A stretch of 64,000 bases of DNA from Paratinospora sagittata (lineage: Eukaryota; Streptophyta; Magnoliopsida; Ranunculales; Menispermaceae), in the NCBI GenBank assembly GCA_035771175.1, contig CM069600.1, forward strand, positions 12,604,420-12,668,419. Direction: 5' to 3'. A program made the position numbers and the translations under genes. The notes under the pieces were generated by a model. The model had not been told where the DNA came from. It saw only the letters and a list, made by a program, of their open reading frames with translations, and did no database searches. Positions 26,397-38,900 of this stretch are shown piece after piece (position 1 is the stretch's first letter; each line of letters starts with the position of its first letter).

Positions 26397-26853
26397 TTAT
26401 TGGGGATGGACATCGGTATGTGAACTCAAAGCGCCGTATGATCACAGAACCATTACGAGACGGTGTCATGCATACATACATGTTGTACTGTTTATGATGC
26501 TTGTTGTGTATATATGATATTTGATTATGAAGTTTTCTTTATTAATTGTCATATTCACGAACTATTTTATCCACTGGGCAATAGCTCACCCCGTTGTTAT
26601 CCAATTTTTCACAGGAGTTTAGGGTGGACTGGGTGGAGGTTTTTTGGCCCACATTTTGTAACCCTTGTTAACTATAGGGTGATTTTGGGAAGATGTTCAG
26701 TTAATCATATTTTGTACAAAAATACATTCTGAAATTAATGAAATCATATTTGTACTCAATTATGTACCTGCGAACTTGGTTATTATTATAATGCATTCGC
26801 GCCCCGCCTGTGAGTGTTCTGTCGGTTTAGGAGAATCGAAGCGGGCTGTGACA
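26397..26853 (+). repeat. Truncated 5' LTR of gypsy copy 1
   Basis: Matches about 42120-42584 (for example catgcatacatacatgttgt and tttcacaggagtttagggt) and ends GGCTGTGACA. Confidence 0.88.
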
Positions 26854-26858
26854 TTTAA

Positions 26859-26869
26859 TGGTATCAGAG
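26859..26869 (+). other. Primer-binding site, initiator tRNA-Met
   Basis: TGGTATCAGAG, 5 nt after the LTR terminus; the next base is A where C is expected. Confidence 0.75.
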
Positions 26870-26973
26870 AGAAAGGTCCACAGCCCGCCCAAGTCCACCA
26901 ATTAGGAGGAAGAAAATTTATATTAAATATATATATATTCCAGAAACCTCCTGAATACCCTGAAACCTATCCT

Positions 26974-29900
26974 ATGTCTCTTTTCAGGTCTTCCTTTCCA
27001 TCTCCCCCCATTTCTCAACCTTTCTTTACACCATCTTTACCTACCACTAATCCCCAGGCTACCTTTATTCAAACACTCTTGTTAGCTCGAGCCAGAGACC
27101 ATTCCTCTCCAATACCTGTCCCTACCTATTCTCAGGCTTATTCTAGTCCACCTGTCTATCCTACACCCTCTTAGCCACCTCCACGACCTCCACCTCCTCG
27201 AGGTCCTAGACCTTTGTTTAGTAATAAAGGAAAAGCTCCCCTTTTCCCTGAACCTTCTGTCCCCACAGTACCAATTCCTCCAGTTTCATCGTTTCCAGCC
27301 CCTCCAAGTCCTTCCATTCCTTTCCCTCAGACTCCCTTACCACAACCACCTCCTAGTCATCCTATTTATCCTTATGAAGATCACCCAGATTCTTCTCCAG
27401 TTGAGGATATATTAACTCCTCAGTTTGACGACATTCATCTCTCGTCTACTGATGATGATTCACAGATAGCTGATCATATCTGTGCCGAATCTGATGACAA
27501 TATGTCTGATGTCTCCAACAACTCTCGTGACTCTCAAGTTATGGATATATCTGCTCTTAATCAGATCAATATGGCTGATGATCCTTCTACCTCTCAGCAA
27601 TTTGATGAAGAAATTGATATGACTGCTGAGAATAATCCTGAACAGCAACAAGCTCCAGATCCACAGCAACAACCTTTTGTCCGTAATGGCAATGGTCCAT
27701 GGTTTTCTCTCTATGACGTCCCTTATGATCAATGGCGTTCCAAGATTCTCTCTTGGGGTGCTTGGATGTCTAATCAACAAGTTGCTGGCAGAACAGCTAA
27801 TGCAGTTATTTCTGATTTCCTTTCCCGATGCACTGGTTTTGTTCGTGATTGGTTAACATCTTTGGGTGAATATCGAGTTCTTCAACTCATACAACTTTCC
27901 ATCGTTGACCTCTATCATGTGCTACTTCGTGAGTTTGTTGGTAATGTTACTACTCTCGAGAAAAAGTACAAGCAAGAATATTTTTCTATGAGATGTTGTT
28001 CTCTCCGAAAGAAAGATCTTTATCGTCATTACCTCCGTATGGTTCAACGCTATCATCTTCTCGGTGGCAACGATAAACCTGATTTGAAGCATACTTTTAT
28101 TGCTTCTCTTCCAAAGGAACTTCATCCTGAGTTAAATCGACTACTCATGGCTACTGGTCGTCCTCTTGAACAATTATCTCTTGCAGAGATTTTCCAACTC
28201 CTCCTTGAAGCTATTGACAAGATTTGTGAGTTAAGAAAAATCATCAAGGATTCATCTAAGTCTCAGTTCCATTCTTCTAATGTTTGTGATAAGAAATATC
28301 TTGAGATTGGATGTAAAAAGGATTGTGATTGTTCTGGTCAACCTAAGTTCCACAAGAAATCTCGTAAGACTTTTTGGAAGTTCCACAAGAAAAATCCTCA
28401 GAAATCTTCTAAAGGATTTCGTTGGAAGAAAAAACGATGTTTTCGTTATTTCAAACGACGGACCTCTGTTCCTAAACCTGCTCGATGTTATATATGTAAG
28501 AAGCAAGGTCATTTTGTGAAGCAATGTCCCGATAAGAAAAAGAGTCAACATCTTATTCAACAGATTCAATACTTTTCTTCTCTCCACGATGATCAAGACA
28601 TTGAATCACTATTTTCCGAACAAGATTCTCCCGATGAGGCTACACTCTTTGCCTATCAAGCTTATTCTTCTGATGACTCTTTACCTTCTTCTGATAATGA
28701 TCACGCTGATCAATATCTAGGTATGATTGCTGCTTCTTCAATGACTCCTTCTCATGTCATGCCATATGTGAAAATTTTAGTTCTCCCTTCCAAGTATGAG
28801 AATCCTATCAAAGTCATCGCTTACTTTGATACTGGCGCTTTCAAAAGCATGATGAACCCGCGCATCCTTCCTTCTACTTATTGGAAAGCTCATACTGAGT
28901 CCTTCAAGGCAGCTAATAATGAGATATTTCAAACGCATTTGATTACTTCCCGAAAGATTGGTCTGAAGTTCTTTCCTAATCTCACCATTTGGACTCATAT
29001 AATTGGATGTGATCTTCCCGATAAAGACATCTTATTTGGTATGGACATCTATTCGAGATCCAAGCTCAGAATTTTACCTACTGGTATCTCTTATCAGAAT
29101 CAAACTCTTCCATATACCACTATTCCGAAATTATATGCTATCCTCGAAGTTCCAGCAATACAGGATAAGCTTAAGTCATGTTTCAGTGACTCTCACAGAG
29201 ATTTTACTCATTCAAGTCCTTTATGGAAGAATTCACATTATTATGTCCACTTACCCTTCAAACTTACTGAAGATGTCAATCCAACAAAGGCTATCCATCC
29301 CGGCATGCCTCCAGATGAACTTGCCCTTGCTTGGCAAGAATGTGCTGAACTCTTATCTCAAGGTTTGATTGAACCTACTAAGTCCGATTGGGCTTGCCAA
29401 GCTTTCTACGTGAATAAACGAGCTGAACTCAAACGAGGAAAGAAACGTCTTGTAATTAACTACAAGCCTTTGAACATCTTCCTCAAAGATGACAAGTTTC
29501 CTCTTCCGAAGATTTCATCTCAACTTGCTCTCCTTTCAGGATCTACCATTTATAGTAAATTCGATCTGAAAGCAGGTTTTTGGCAATTGGGCATTCATCC
29601 AGATGACCGCCCTAAGACAGCTTTCTGTATACTTAATGCTCACTACCAATGGAAAGTTATGCCATTTGGTCTCAAGGTCGCTCCTTCTCTCTTTCAGAAA
29701 GCTATGACCAAAATATATGCACCTTTGTTGCATACAGTTCTTATCTACATTGATGACATACTTTTATTCTCCAAAACTGCTGATCAACACAATCAACTTC
29801 TCTCACAGTTTTTGGATATCACTCAACAGTATGGCATCATGCTCTCCGAGAAAAAGAGTATAATCCAAACCACTGAAATAGAATTTCTTGGTATGAAATT

Positions 29901-31992
29901 CTTCAATGGAGTCTATCAACCTGGCTCTCATATTGCTGTTGAATTATTAAAATTTCCTGATTCCAATTTAACTGTCAAACAGTTACAGCAATTCCTTGGC
30001 GTGGTGAATTATCTCAGGACTTTTCTCCCACATATTAGTCGATATACATCTGTCTTATCTGCATTACTGAAAAAGGATCCCCCTCCGTGGCAACCTTTTC
30101 ATACAAATGCTGTGACTTTTATCAAACAAGCATGTCAGAATCCTCCACCATTGGTCATTCCTAGCACCGGCTTACTCATACTCCAAACAGATGCTTCTGA
30201 TTTATATTGGGGTGTTGTTCTTCTTGAACACAAGGATAATGTTGATCATATTTGCGGCTATCATAGTGGAAAGTTCTCTGACTCTGAACTTCATTACCAT
30301 ATCACTATTAAGGAAATCCTTGCAGTTCGGTATGGCATACACAAGTTCTCCTTCTTCTTAAGACCAGCTACATTTGAGATTCAAATGAATAATTCATCTT
30401 TTCCTAAGATGCTGGACTTTAAGAACAAGATGATTCCCTCTGCTCAACTTCTTCGACTCCAGGAATGGTTCACTCAATTCAATTTTACAGTTAAACATAT
30501 TCCCGAAAAAAAGAACGTTTTAGCAGACTTTTTATCCCGACCTATCCAAAAAACTAAAACCCAATTATCCCTGTTTACTGGATGTTTAACTTTACCGTTA
30601 CTATTACAGCCCAAACTGGTAACTAGACCCAAACCCATTCAAATTATCCATCCTCTTGGCTCTTTCCCTCTTATAGGTGCAATTTTCCCTCCAGAATTAC
30701 CCAATCCTACAACTGCCTATGAAGTCCAAGAATATGCCCGAAACAATCTGTTTTATCATGCCCATAAATATTTTATGGACAATCCGGCCCAAATTCATAA
30801 TGGAAACCCGTTCAATCAGTCCAGACCTTATTTGTTTCTTTTCCATCTTCGACCCAATATATCTGAGACTTTGTTCTGGTATATCTGGTGTGTCTCCTGC
30901 CTATATAAGATCGTCATAACCTTCATACCTTCTCAGTTACAAGTTTACTTCCACCAACATCATACTTCTCTTCTTGATTGTTGTTTAGACCTTTTTGCTC
31001 CACGACGCACATGGCAAACATATGTTAATGAGATATGTCAACAATCTCCATCTCAATTGCATGCAGTATATATCTGTTACCAACCTTTTTCTGATTCTCC
31101 TCAAGGTCTCGTTGCAGAACATTTTCTTCAACAGTTTCAGACTTACTCCTGCAACCTTACTCCTCAAGTGCTTACTGGAATTCGAGATTTTCTCAATGAT
31201 ATCAATGGTACTCCTACTATCTCTCCAAGTATTCAAGGTCCTCATGAGTTTATTCCATCAGATCATCTCGATGCATTAATACAGAATTTAGCACCTTGGA
31301 GTCCTGAATCTCCTCCAGCTAATTTTCGAGATCCTCCAGCAAGATCTTCCAGTCCGTCTCCCCGAATCAGACGACGACTTAATGATCCACCTCTTTCTGA
31401 TGCAGAAATTCGTGAATGTCAACAAGCTCAAGATGCTGAAGATAATGCTCTTATTGCATTAGGAGTTCGTTCTCCTCCCCCTGATGAGTTTCAGTGCCAT
31501 CAAGATTACTGGGAACAATTTGATGATCCTCAGTTAGATACGGAAACTCAGTGTGATACTTCTCCATAACTGATCACGGATGATGATGCTCGCCATCTTG
31601 CTAACATGAAAAAGATCTCCCTTCTCCGTCTCCGTCGATTTCATGATGTTCGCCGTATATTACAACGACTAAGTAATATTGATCTGTTCTTCTCTTCTCC
31701 TCAGACCAGACTTCAGATTCTCCATCGTCTCGCCCGTGTTCGCCGAATCTTTCGTCGACAACTTCAGCCACTCCTCGATGACTTCATGCTGACCTCACCA
31801 GCACAATCATCCACGTCCACATCAACTACTCATCCGTTTGTGACACCTTTTCGGCCGTCATTATCAATGTCAGATTCTCCCTTATCTTCTGACTCAGCAA
31901 GTGCTCCACTTTTCATGCCATCACATGGGCATGACCCCACCATTGTCTCCCACTCAGAAGAAGATGCTGATGCTCCACGTCATGAACAGTGA
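26974..31992 (+). pseudogene. Pararetrovirus-like polyprotein: capsid, protease, RT, RNase H
   Basis: One reading frame runs from a Met at 26974 to 31992 and is broken only by TAG at 27172 and TAA at 31567. Residues counted from 27214: Pro-rich and acidic start; capsid-like region about 160-330; basic stretch, then a CX2CX4HX4C knuckle at 425-438; an acidic segment with DDQDIESLFSE; protease DTGA at Asp539; RT with YIDD (catalytic Asp847-848); RNase H with Asp993 (LQTDASD) ending near VLADFLSRP; then a C-terminal extension of about 340 residues that I do not recognise. RT-RNase H text (KFDLKAGFWQLGIHP, MPFGLK, CGY-SGKF) fits Caulimoviridae and looks closest to petuvirus-type sequences. No integrase and no movement domain. 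Family assignment is firm; genus is an impression only. Described as found, with its two stops. Confidence 0.82.
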
Positions 31993-32146
31993 AAAGATGA
32001 AAGCATCTTTGCTTTATGTACAGTTAGTGCGTTTGCTTTCCCTAAAGCTTATCCATCCAGCTCAAAATATCCTCTTTCCAGCTGTTTGTGGATTCCAAGC
32101 TACGTGAAGTCTGTGGATTTGAAGATGTTTGAGGTCCGCTCCATCG

Positions 32147-32157
32147 TTATAAATAAG
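32147..32157 (+). promoter_or_regulatory. TATA box of the pararetroviral intergenic region
   Basis: TTATAAATAAG lies 155 bp after the end of the last frame, in the position of the genomic-RNA promoter of caulimovirids. Transcription would start near 32180. No clear AATAAA follows before the insert ends at the TA tract. Confidence 0.55.
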
Positions 32158-32447
32158 AGTTCATTTGTGTGTTGTAACTCAGAGTGACATGAGTATTTGT
32201 ATTGTTTATCAAAGCTTGCAGTTGTTTATGAGATCTTGAAGTTTGTAATACTCTACTCTCTACATATATGAGATATATATATATATATATATATAACTTG
32301 TTGCTAATGAAAAATCTGGAGTCAATGATGGCATAAACATCAAGAGAAAAATAGAAAATATTGTCCAACGGATAAGACATAAATCTTAAAAATATTAGAA
32401 ATATATTTTGTGTATTTCACGAGTTTTATCTTACTTTCAGCTAGATA

Positions 32448-35143
32448 ATGCCCTCAAGTGAAGGAACGACTTTCAGTAGTCGGGAACCGATTCCGACAAG
32501 ACTTACAGAAGTTTCCAAACGAGAGGATATGACTATGAAGAGTATCGACAATAGAGATCTCCGCCTCCGTCCTATCCTTCATAAGAATTGAGTGGGACTT
32601 CAAGAAGATGGGATCAGCCCTGTCTTGGAGACAATGATCAAGGGAGTAAAAATTTCCATCAGCGTCGAAATTATTTCACGACTTATGGTGTCACACCCTG
32701 GGTTGCACAGCGTGCCCCCTACCCAGAGTGCGGGCGCACCCCCTCGGGGAGAACGCCAGCCATTATGGATCCATAATATTGTCCCATCCCGGTACAGTCA
32801 CCGCCACAAAAGGACGTCTCTTGTACACGAGATCATTTGTCCCCACTATTCACTCATGAATAGTGCAGGGCCTCCCTAGGAATCGAACTCGAGACCTCCC
32901 TTAAGGAGTCTGATTTCGCATTCCTAGTAACCACTAAGCCAATGGTTCAGTGGCTACTCAGAATGCGAAATTAGACTCCTTATAGGGAGGTCTCGAGTTC
33001 GATGCTGAGGGAGGCCCCCTACGTGGACAAATAATCGGTGACTGCAGAGGCAGGCCGATAGGACAATATTGTGTGGTACGGCGGTGTGCTGCACTGTATC
33101 TGTATACATGAGGCCTTTTTGTCAGACCCTGGGTTGCACAATGTACCCCTTACCCAGGTGTGGGCGCACCCCCTCGGGGCGAACGCCAGCCATTATGGAT
33201 CCATAATATTGTCCCATCCCAGTACACCCACCGCCACACAAGGACGTCTCTTGTACTGAGATCATTTGTCTGCCACTATTCATGAATAGTGCAGGGCCTC
33301 CCCCAAGATCGAACTCGCAACCTCCCTTAAGAAGTTAGATTTCGCACCTTGAGTAGCCACTGAACCATTGGCTCAGTGGTTACTAGGAATGTGAAATTAG
33401 ACTCCTTAAGGGAGGTCTCGAGTTCGATTCCTACGGAGGCCCTGCACTATTCATGGTGAATAGTATCGGACAAATGATCCCGTGTATAAGAGACGTCCTT
33501 GTGTGGCGGTGGCTGTACCGGGATGGGACAATATTATGGATCCATAATGGCTGGCGTTCGCCCCGAGGGGGTGCGCCCGCACCTTGGTAGGGGGCACGCT
33601 GTGCAACCCAAGGTGTGACAAAAGGCCTCATGAATAGTATAGGGCCTCCCCCAGATTCGAACTCGTAACCTCCCTTAAGCAGTTAGATTTCACAATCTGA
33701 GTAGCCACTGATCCCGTGTACAAGAGACGTCCTTGTGTGGCGGTGGCTGTACCGGGATGGGACAATATTATGGATCCATAATGGTTGGCGTTCGCCCCGA
33801 GGGGGTGCGCCCATACCTGGGTAGGGGGCACGCAGTGCAACCCAGGGTGTGACATATGGAGATCCCAATTGGAGATAGAATCATTGATCCACACGAACCC
33901 CAGAAGGTTGCAGAGATCGCGGAGTCCAACGAACAGTTGTTCAATTTCCTCGTCGACAAGTCGTACACCCAATTGACGTAGACCTACCTCCCAAATAATC
34001 TCCTTAAACCAGCTCTCATTGGGCTTGGGAAGATCGTATTCGGCAACATCTTGCCGAAAATGGTGACTAGAGAATCAGTGACAATAGCTCAACTTCTTAT
34101 GTTATACTCCTTAGAAAAAGGAATTTTTGTCTCCCTACCTCACATTGTCATCCAGCAAATGTTGCGGGTGATTCAAAAGCCTACAAAAAATGAGTTCCTC
34201 AGTTATGGAGTCTTGATAATGACGATTCTATGGGAGGCAAACATAAATACCTTTGATTAATCTTTGAAACAGATCACTAATGTTGTTACAGTATCCTCCA
34301 TTTCCAAGACTTTCGTCTCAAGGGGAGGGGTGACTGACGAAGAGATATTTAGCGCAACTTCAGGGGAAAATAGAGAAGAACTAGAGATAACAATGGACGT
34401 TATCAACGAAAAAGTCGGCACAAGATTCCTATTAGGGAAGCACCAATTAATGAGCCAAACCAGAATACTACAACAAACCCAACCCCGAATAATAATCAAC
34501 CCGATCATCTATTCTCTGAGGAAGATCTCTTTGGCAACCTTAGTCAACCACAAACAAATCAGGATGGACTGGGAGTTTCGGAAAATCCACCTTCTTGGAA
34601 CCTCCCAACTCATGGAAATACAACGTACCAAAGGTTTCCAACTCCGGAGGTACCTTACCAGCCAAATCCACAATTTCATGTAAACCAACAGCAACAAAAT
34701 TGGACGGCACCAAACTTTGAAAGACAGGATATCCCGATGAGTCCACTCTTTCAAAATTGTTTGACTCAGGCATATCCAACCGTCCAAGAGGTCCCAGTTA
34801 GGGAGTCCTCATATAATCAAACTAACTACCCTTCGCCTATGAGTCAACCATACGACCAACATTTCCACCAATACCTACAGTCTACCCTACACCTATGGGA
34901 CAGACAACCTACCATCCCTCGATGGGACAACCTGCCAATCAACCATCAATGGGACAACCGACTAACCCATTTGACCAATTAAATGTGATAATATCTAGTC
35001 TTGCTCGGATGCAAAAGACCCAGAATGCTTTGTTAACGCGTATGCAAAACGTCGAAGAACAGTGAACAACTTCTCAACGTTCTTCTGGTAGTCGTTCTGT
35101 AACTAGCAGGAGGTCTAGGTGGAGCAGTAGGCAGGAAAATTAG
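32448..35143 (+). pseudogene. Gypsy ORF1 (upstream of gag), copy 1, broken
   Basis: Homologous along its length to ORF1 of copy 2 (52071-56459). The ATG at 32448 lies 7 nt after TACTTTCAG. The frame is lost after DLRLRPILH, where about 60 codons present in copy 2 are deleted, and is then split by the 1166-bp composite at 32689-33854. Further stops and frameshifts follow (for example at 34258). The end at TAG 35141 matches the copy 2 end. The N-terminal half resembles the plant transposon protein domain found in extra ORFs of other gypsy elements (LVRSFYEAM in copy 2); the C-terminal half is Pro/Gln-rich. Confidence 0.8.
32689..33854. mobile_element. Inverted composite of SINE-like units, 1166 bp, TSD TATGG
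   Basis: Begins TGTCACACCCTGGG and ends CCCAGGGTGTGACA, with exact TSD TATGG (32684-32688, 33855-33859). Copy 2 of the host ORF1 gives the empty site. Inside are six units in alternating orientation: minus 32689-32940, plus 32941-33108, minus 33121-33366, plus 33367-33620, then partial minus 33631-33709 and plus 33710-33854. Pairs join head to head at a tRNA-like string (ccattggctcagtgg). Units in plus sense have box A-like TTGGCTCAGTGG and box B-like GAGTTCGATTCC. It behaved as one insert with terminal inverted repeats of over 100 bp. Confidence 0.82.
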
Positions 35144-35917
35144 AAAAATTACTAGCATTGTAACTTTTTATTTTTATGAATGAAATGTTTTGTTTGAGAC
35201 TATGTTTGGTGGGCCGACTTACAACCATTTTTTCTTTTGTATCACAAACTTTGAAATGGTATGGGACACAACAAAATTGGAAGATACTAAATAAAATGTG
35301 GAAGTAAGAAAATCCATGACCTTGTGTGAAAAGAAACATCTGGGGAAAGTTGAATTACTAACATTATCACCAAGTTTACACGGTATGGGCGAGTAAACTT
35401 GGACAATACTATTAGTGAACTCATTTCCAGCCGATGTTTTGTAGAGGTTGTATTCATACAACTTAACTTGGTTGAACCCTTTATTACCAAATTCATGTGG
35501 TACGGGACACACAGACTTGGATAATAGTCAGAAAGATTAAGCGAAAGGCTTTGAACACATAAGAATGAGATAGAACGTTAGATTAGGATATTTACCGAGG
35601 ATAATCGTAGAATCTCTATGACTCGTATGGAATTTTAAAAACATATGTATGTTCACAGAACCGTAACCAAAACATTTGAAATACTTGCAAAGTTTAATAC
35701 TTATTATATAAACACTCTAACTTTATTTTATACCATGGCCAAACATATGAGGCACATAAGATTCTTTGATTCCTCAACAAAAACCTTACACCGTACTTAG
35801 AAAAATATGTGGTTTTATATTGCAGAACTCTCGAACTTTTTGTTGAGAATATCAAAATACTATACTTGGCTACGGTTCCTAAAACATGGTTTTATTTTTC
35901 TCCTTGCCAGTGAGAAA
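35144..35917 (+). other. Spacer between ORF1 and gag, copy 1
   Basis: Non-coding and about 80 percent identical to 56460-57244. It ends in a pyrimidine-rich tract and CAG (ttttatttttctccttgccag), 7 nt before the gag ATG, which reads as a 3' splice site. Confidence 0.65.
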
Positions 35918-38900
35918 ATGCAAACCAAGAAGAGAGGAAGGTCACGCATTGTCTGTCCAGCAGAAGAGGAGCATCCTGAAATTCAGAATTAGGAACCGCG
36001 ACCTCCGACGACAGAGCATGCCACACCCAACACTGCCACTACTTCTGGGCAGGCAGTGCCACAACCCACACCCTTTGGCATGCCTCCGGGCATGGAACAC
36101 TTCTTCGTCGGATTCATCGAGGCGATGAAGGTGACAATTTAGATGGTTGTCCATGAAACCATGACCAACCAGGTTGTCACTGTACAAGCACCTGTTAAAT
36201 CTGGGTAAGAGACTCAAACCGACCAGATTACGAAGTACAAGAGGCTACAACCCCTTACCTTTGTGGGCACTATTGATGCGGATGAAGCGCAGAAATGGCT
36301 GGATGAGTCGAAGAAGATTCTCGATGCTATGGGAGTTGACGAGGCTCGAAAGATTCCACTAGCTTCCTACCAACTTGTTGGTGGAGCTAACACGTGGTGG
36401 AAAACAGTGAAGGAGGACCCAAGGGTCAACGTAACGGACATGACTTGGCTAGAGTTCAAGTCATTGTTCATCAACGAGTACTTCTCTGGTGCTGTGAAGA
36501 GGCAGAGGCGCTAGGAGTTTGCTAGACTCTACCAGGGCAGCATGACAGTTCGCGAGTATGCTGTCAGGTTCAAGAAATTATCAGTTTACTCTCTCTCTAC
36601 CATCTCAACCGACCAAGATAAGGCCGAGAAATTCTATAAGGGCCTTCGTCCAGACTTCCGACAAGCCCTGTCGATTTTCGATCTCAAGAATTACAGGGAG
36701 CTTGTCGACAAGGCCATGAGCTTCGAGCAGGAGAAAACTGAGTAGGAACAGATAATGAACAGGGGAAAACGGCCGGCAACATTTTCCCAACAGGGCAACA
36801 AGAAGAAGTCTTACTATAATCAAAACCCAATCCTCCCAGCCCCAGTTCAAAAACATAAGGCAACGGCACTTGCGGCAGAAGCTTCTAACCATGGCCAGTA
36901 GGGTTTTCAGAATCGTAATGGTCGAGGAGGCAGCAATGGCAGGGTGGTCGCCGTAATGGCAATGGCAGGGGTGGTGGTCAGCAGCACCACAATCAGCATG
37001 GCCAACAGAACCAGCAACAGGCGCCTCAATAGCAGAGGTTGACTTATTTCAACTTCGGCCAGTAGGGCCATGTAAGAAATGTCTGTCCCCATCCTCAACA
37101 ACCGCGACAGCTTGTTCACGTTATTCCAGTCCAACAAACCCCACCTGTTGCTAACGCCCAACCCATGCAGAGCCAGGGGCAACGGCAACAGGGCAGAGCG
37201 TTTGCTATCGCTCAGCAACCCCTCCCAGATAACAATGTAGTCGAAGGTACATTTCCCTTGTTGAATACAATGGTGCATGTCTTGTTTAATTCGGGTGCTA
37301 CGCACTCTTTTATATCTTTTGCATTGGTAAGGCATTTAGGGTTGCATCCTGAACCCACGGACATCACAATCTATGTCTCATCACCATTAGGATCTGGTAC
37401 TGACGTAAAATTGAAGTGTTCTCGATGTGAACTTCGAATGTCAAAACAAATAATTTATGCAGACCTTTTTGTGATGGACATTGAAGTCTTTGACATCATT
37501 ATCGGCATGGACTAGCTTGCACCACTGAATACAATGATCGATTGTTTGAAAAGCAAGTTCTGTTAACCTTGCCCACTGGGGAGTTTGTCAAGATTCAGGG
37601 AACGAGAAAATGGATACACAACTCGACTGTTGCACTCCTCAAGGCACAGTTCTAAGCTTTATCCCTTAGTGATGAGAATGAATCATCATCACTGTACCCT
37701 CTCGAAGTACACGGCATCCCGATTATATCTGAATTTCCAACGATTTTCTAAATGACCACCCTGGTCTGCCTCCAGTTTGAAAATTCGATTTTGAGATCAA
37801 AATCATACCAGGGATGGGACCCATCTCAATTCCACCATACAGAATGTCCAACGTCGAGTTGGACAAACAACTAAAGGAATTGGAGAGTAATGGCTTCATC
37901 AGGAAAAGCTCATCACCCAGGGGCGCTCCAGTTTTGTTTGTTCGCAAAAAGGACGGTTCGTTATGACTTTGCATCGACTATCGCAAGTTAAATAACGCAA
38001 CTATCAAGAACATACCCATTACCCAAGATCGATGACTTGTTTGACCAACTTAGAGATGCCAAATACTTCTCTAAGATTGATTTACGATCCGGTTATCATC
38101 AACTCTGGATTAGAGAGTCGGACATTCATAAAATGGCTTTTAGAACTCGATATAGTCATTACGAGTTCTTGGTTATGCCGTTCGATTTAAAAAATGCACC
38201 TGCAGCGTTCATGGATTTGATGAACCGCATCTTCAGGTTATACTTAGAACAATTCGTGGTGGTCTTTGTGGATGATATCTTGATATATTCCTTATCCAAG
38301 GAAGACCATAAGATACATCTGATGATTGTCCTCCAGACCTTGAGAAGCCATCAATTGTATGCAAAGTTGAGTAATTGCGAATTTTGGGCAAAAAGAGTTC
38401 AATTCCTAGGTCATGTGGTTTTAAGTAATGGCATTGAGGTGGATCCTTCAAAGGTTGAAGTGGTTTTAAATTGGAAGCAGCCTACCATAGTTACTCAAAT
38501 TCAGAGTTTTCTTGGTTTGGTTGGCTACTACAGACATTTCATCAAGAACTTCTCAAAGATTGCTGAACCTATGACCAAGCTCACTCAGAAAGACGTACGA
38601 TTCATTTGGAATCCCGCCTGTGAATTGTCATTTCAGGAATTGAAAAAATGCCTCATGACAGCACCAGTGCTAATCACTCCAAGAAATGGAGTTGGGTTTT
38701 CACTACACATCGACGCCTCTCTCCAAGGCCTAGGTGCAGTACTAATGCAAGAAAGCCAAGTGGTTGCTTATGCTTCTAGGCAACTAAAGATTCATGAGGG
38801 TAATTACCCAACTCATGACTTAGAACTTGCAGCTATCGTATTCGCATTAAAGTTATGGCGCCACTACCTATACGATGAAAGGTTTGAGGTCTTCTTGGAT

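Larger units (their letters stand above)
26935..32296 (+). mobile_element. Endogenous pararetrovirus-like insert (Caulimoviridae)
   Basis: One long polyprotein followed by a non-coding region with a TATA box, with no LTRs and no integrase. Both edges fall in TA repeats (about 26923-26938 and 32272-32296). Known endogenous pararetroviruses lack integrase and are often found in or next to TA-rich DNA. The insert sits between the gypsy PBS and ORF1; the second gypsy copy has nothing comparable at this place. No movement-protein domain is seen, so the piece is probably incomplete at the left. Edges are approximate. Confidence 0.75.

Noticed and set aside
27214..31569. Reading the long polyprotein as an ordinary gypsy pol
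   Set aside because: No integrase and no LTR pair of its own; RT-RNase H text, knuckle and acidic motif fit Caulimoviridae better.
26217..33976. Many short frames (60-114 codons) with text like LGCTQCPLPRV and PPRGERQPLWIHNIVP
   Set aside because: These are translations of the repeated SINE-like units in both orientations, with the same text at every copy.
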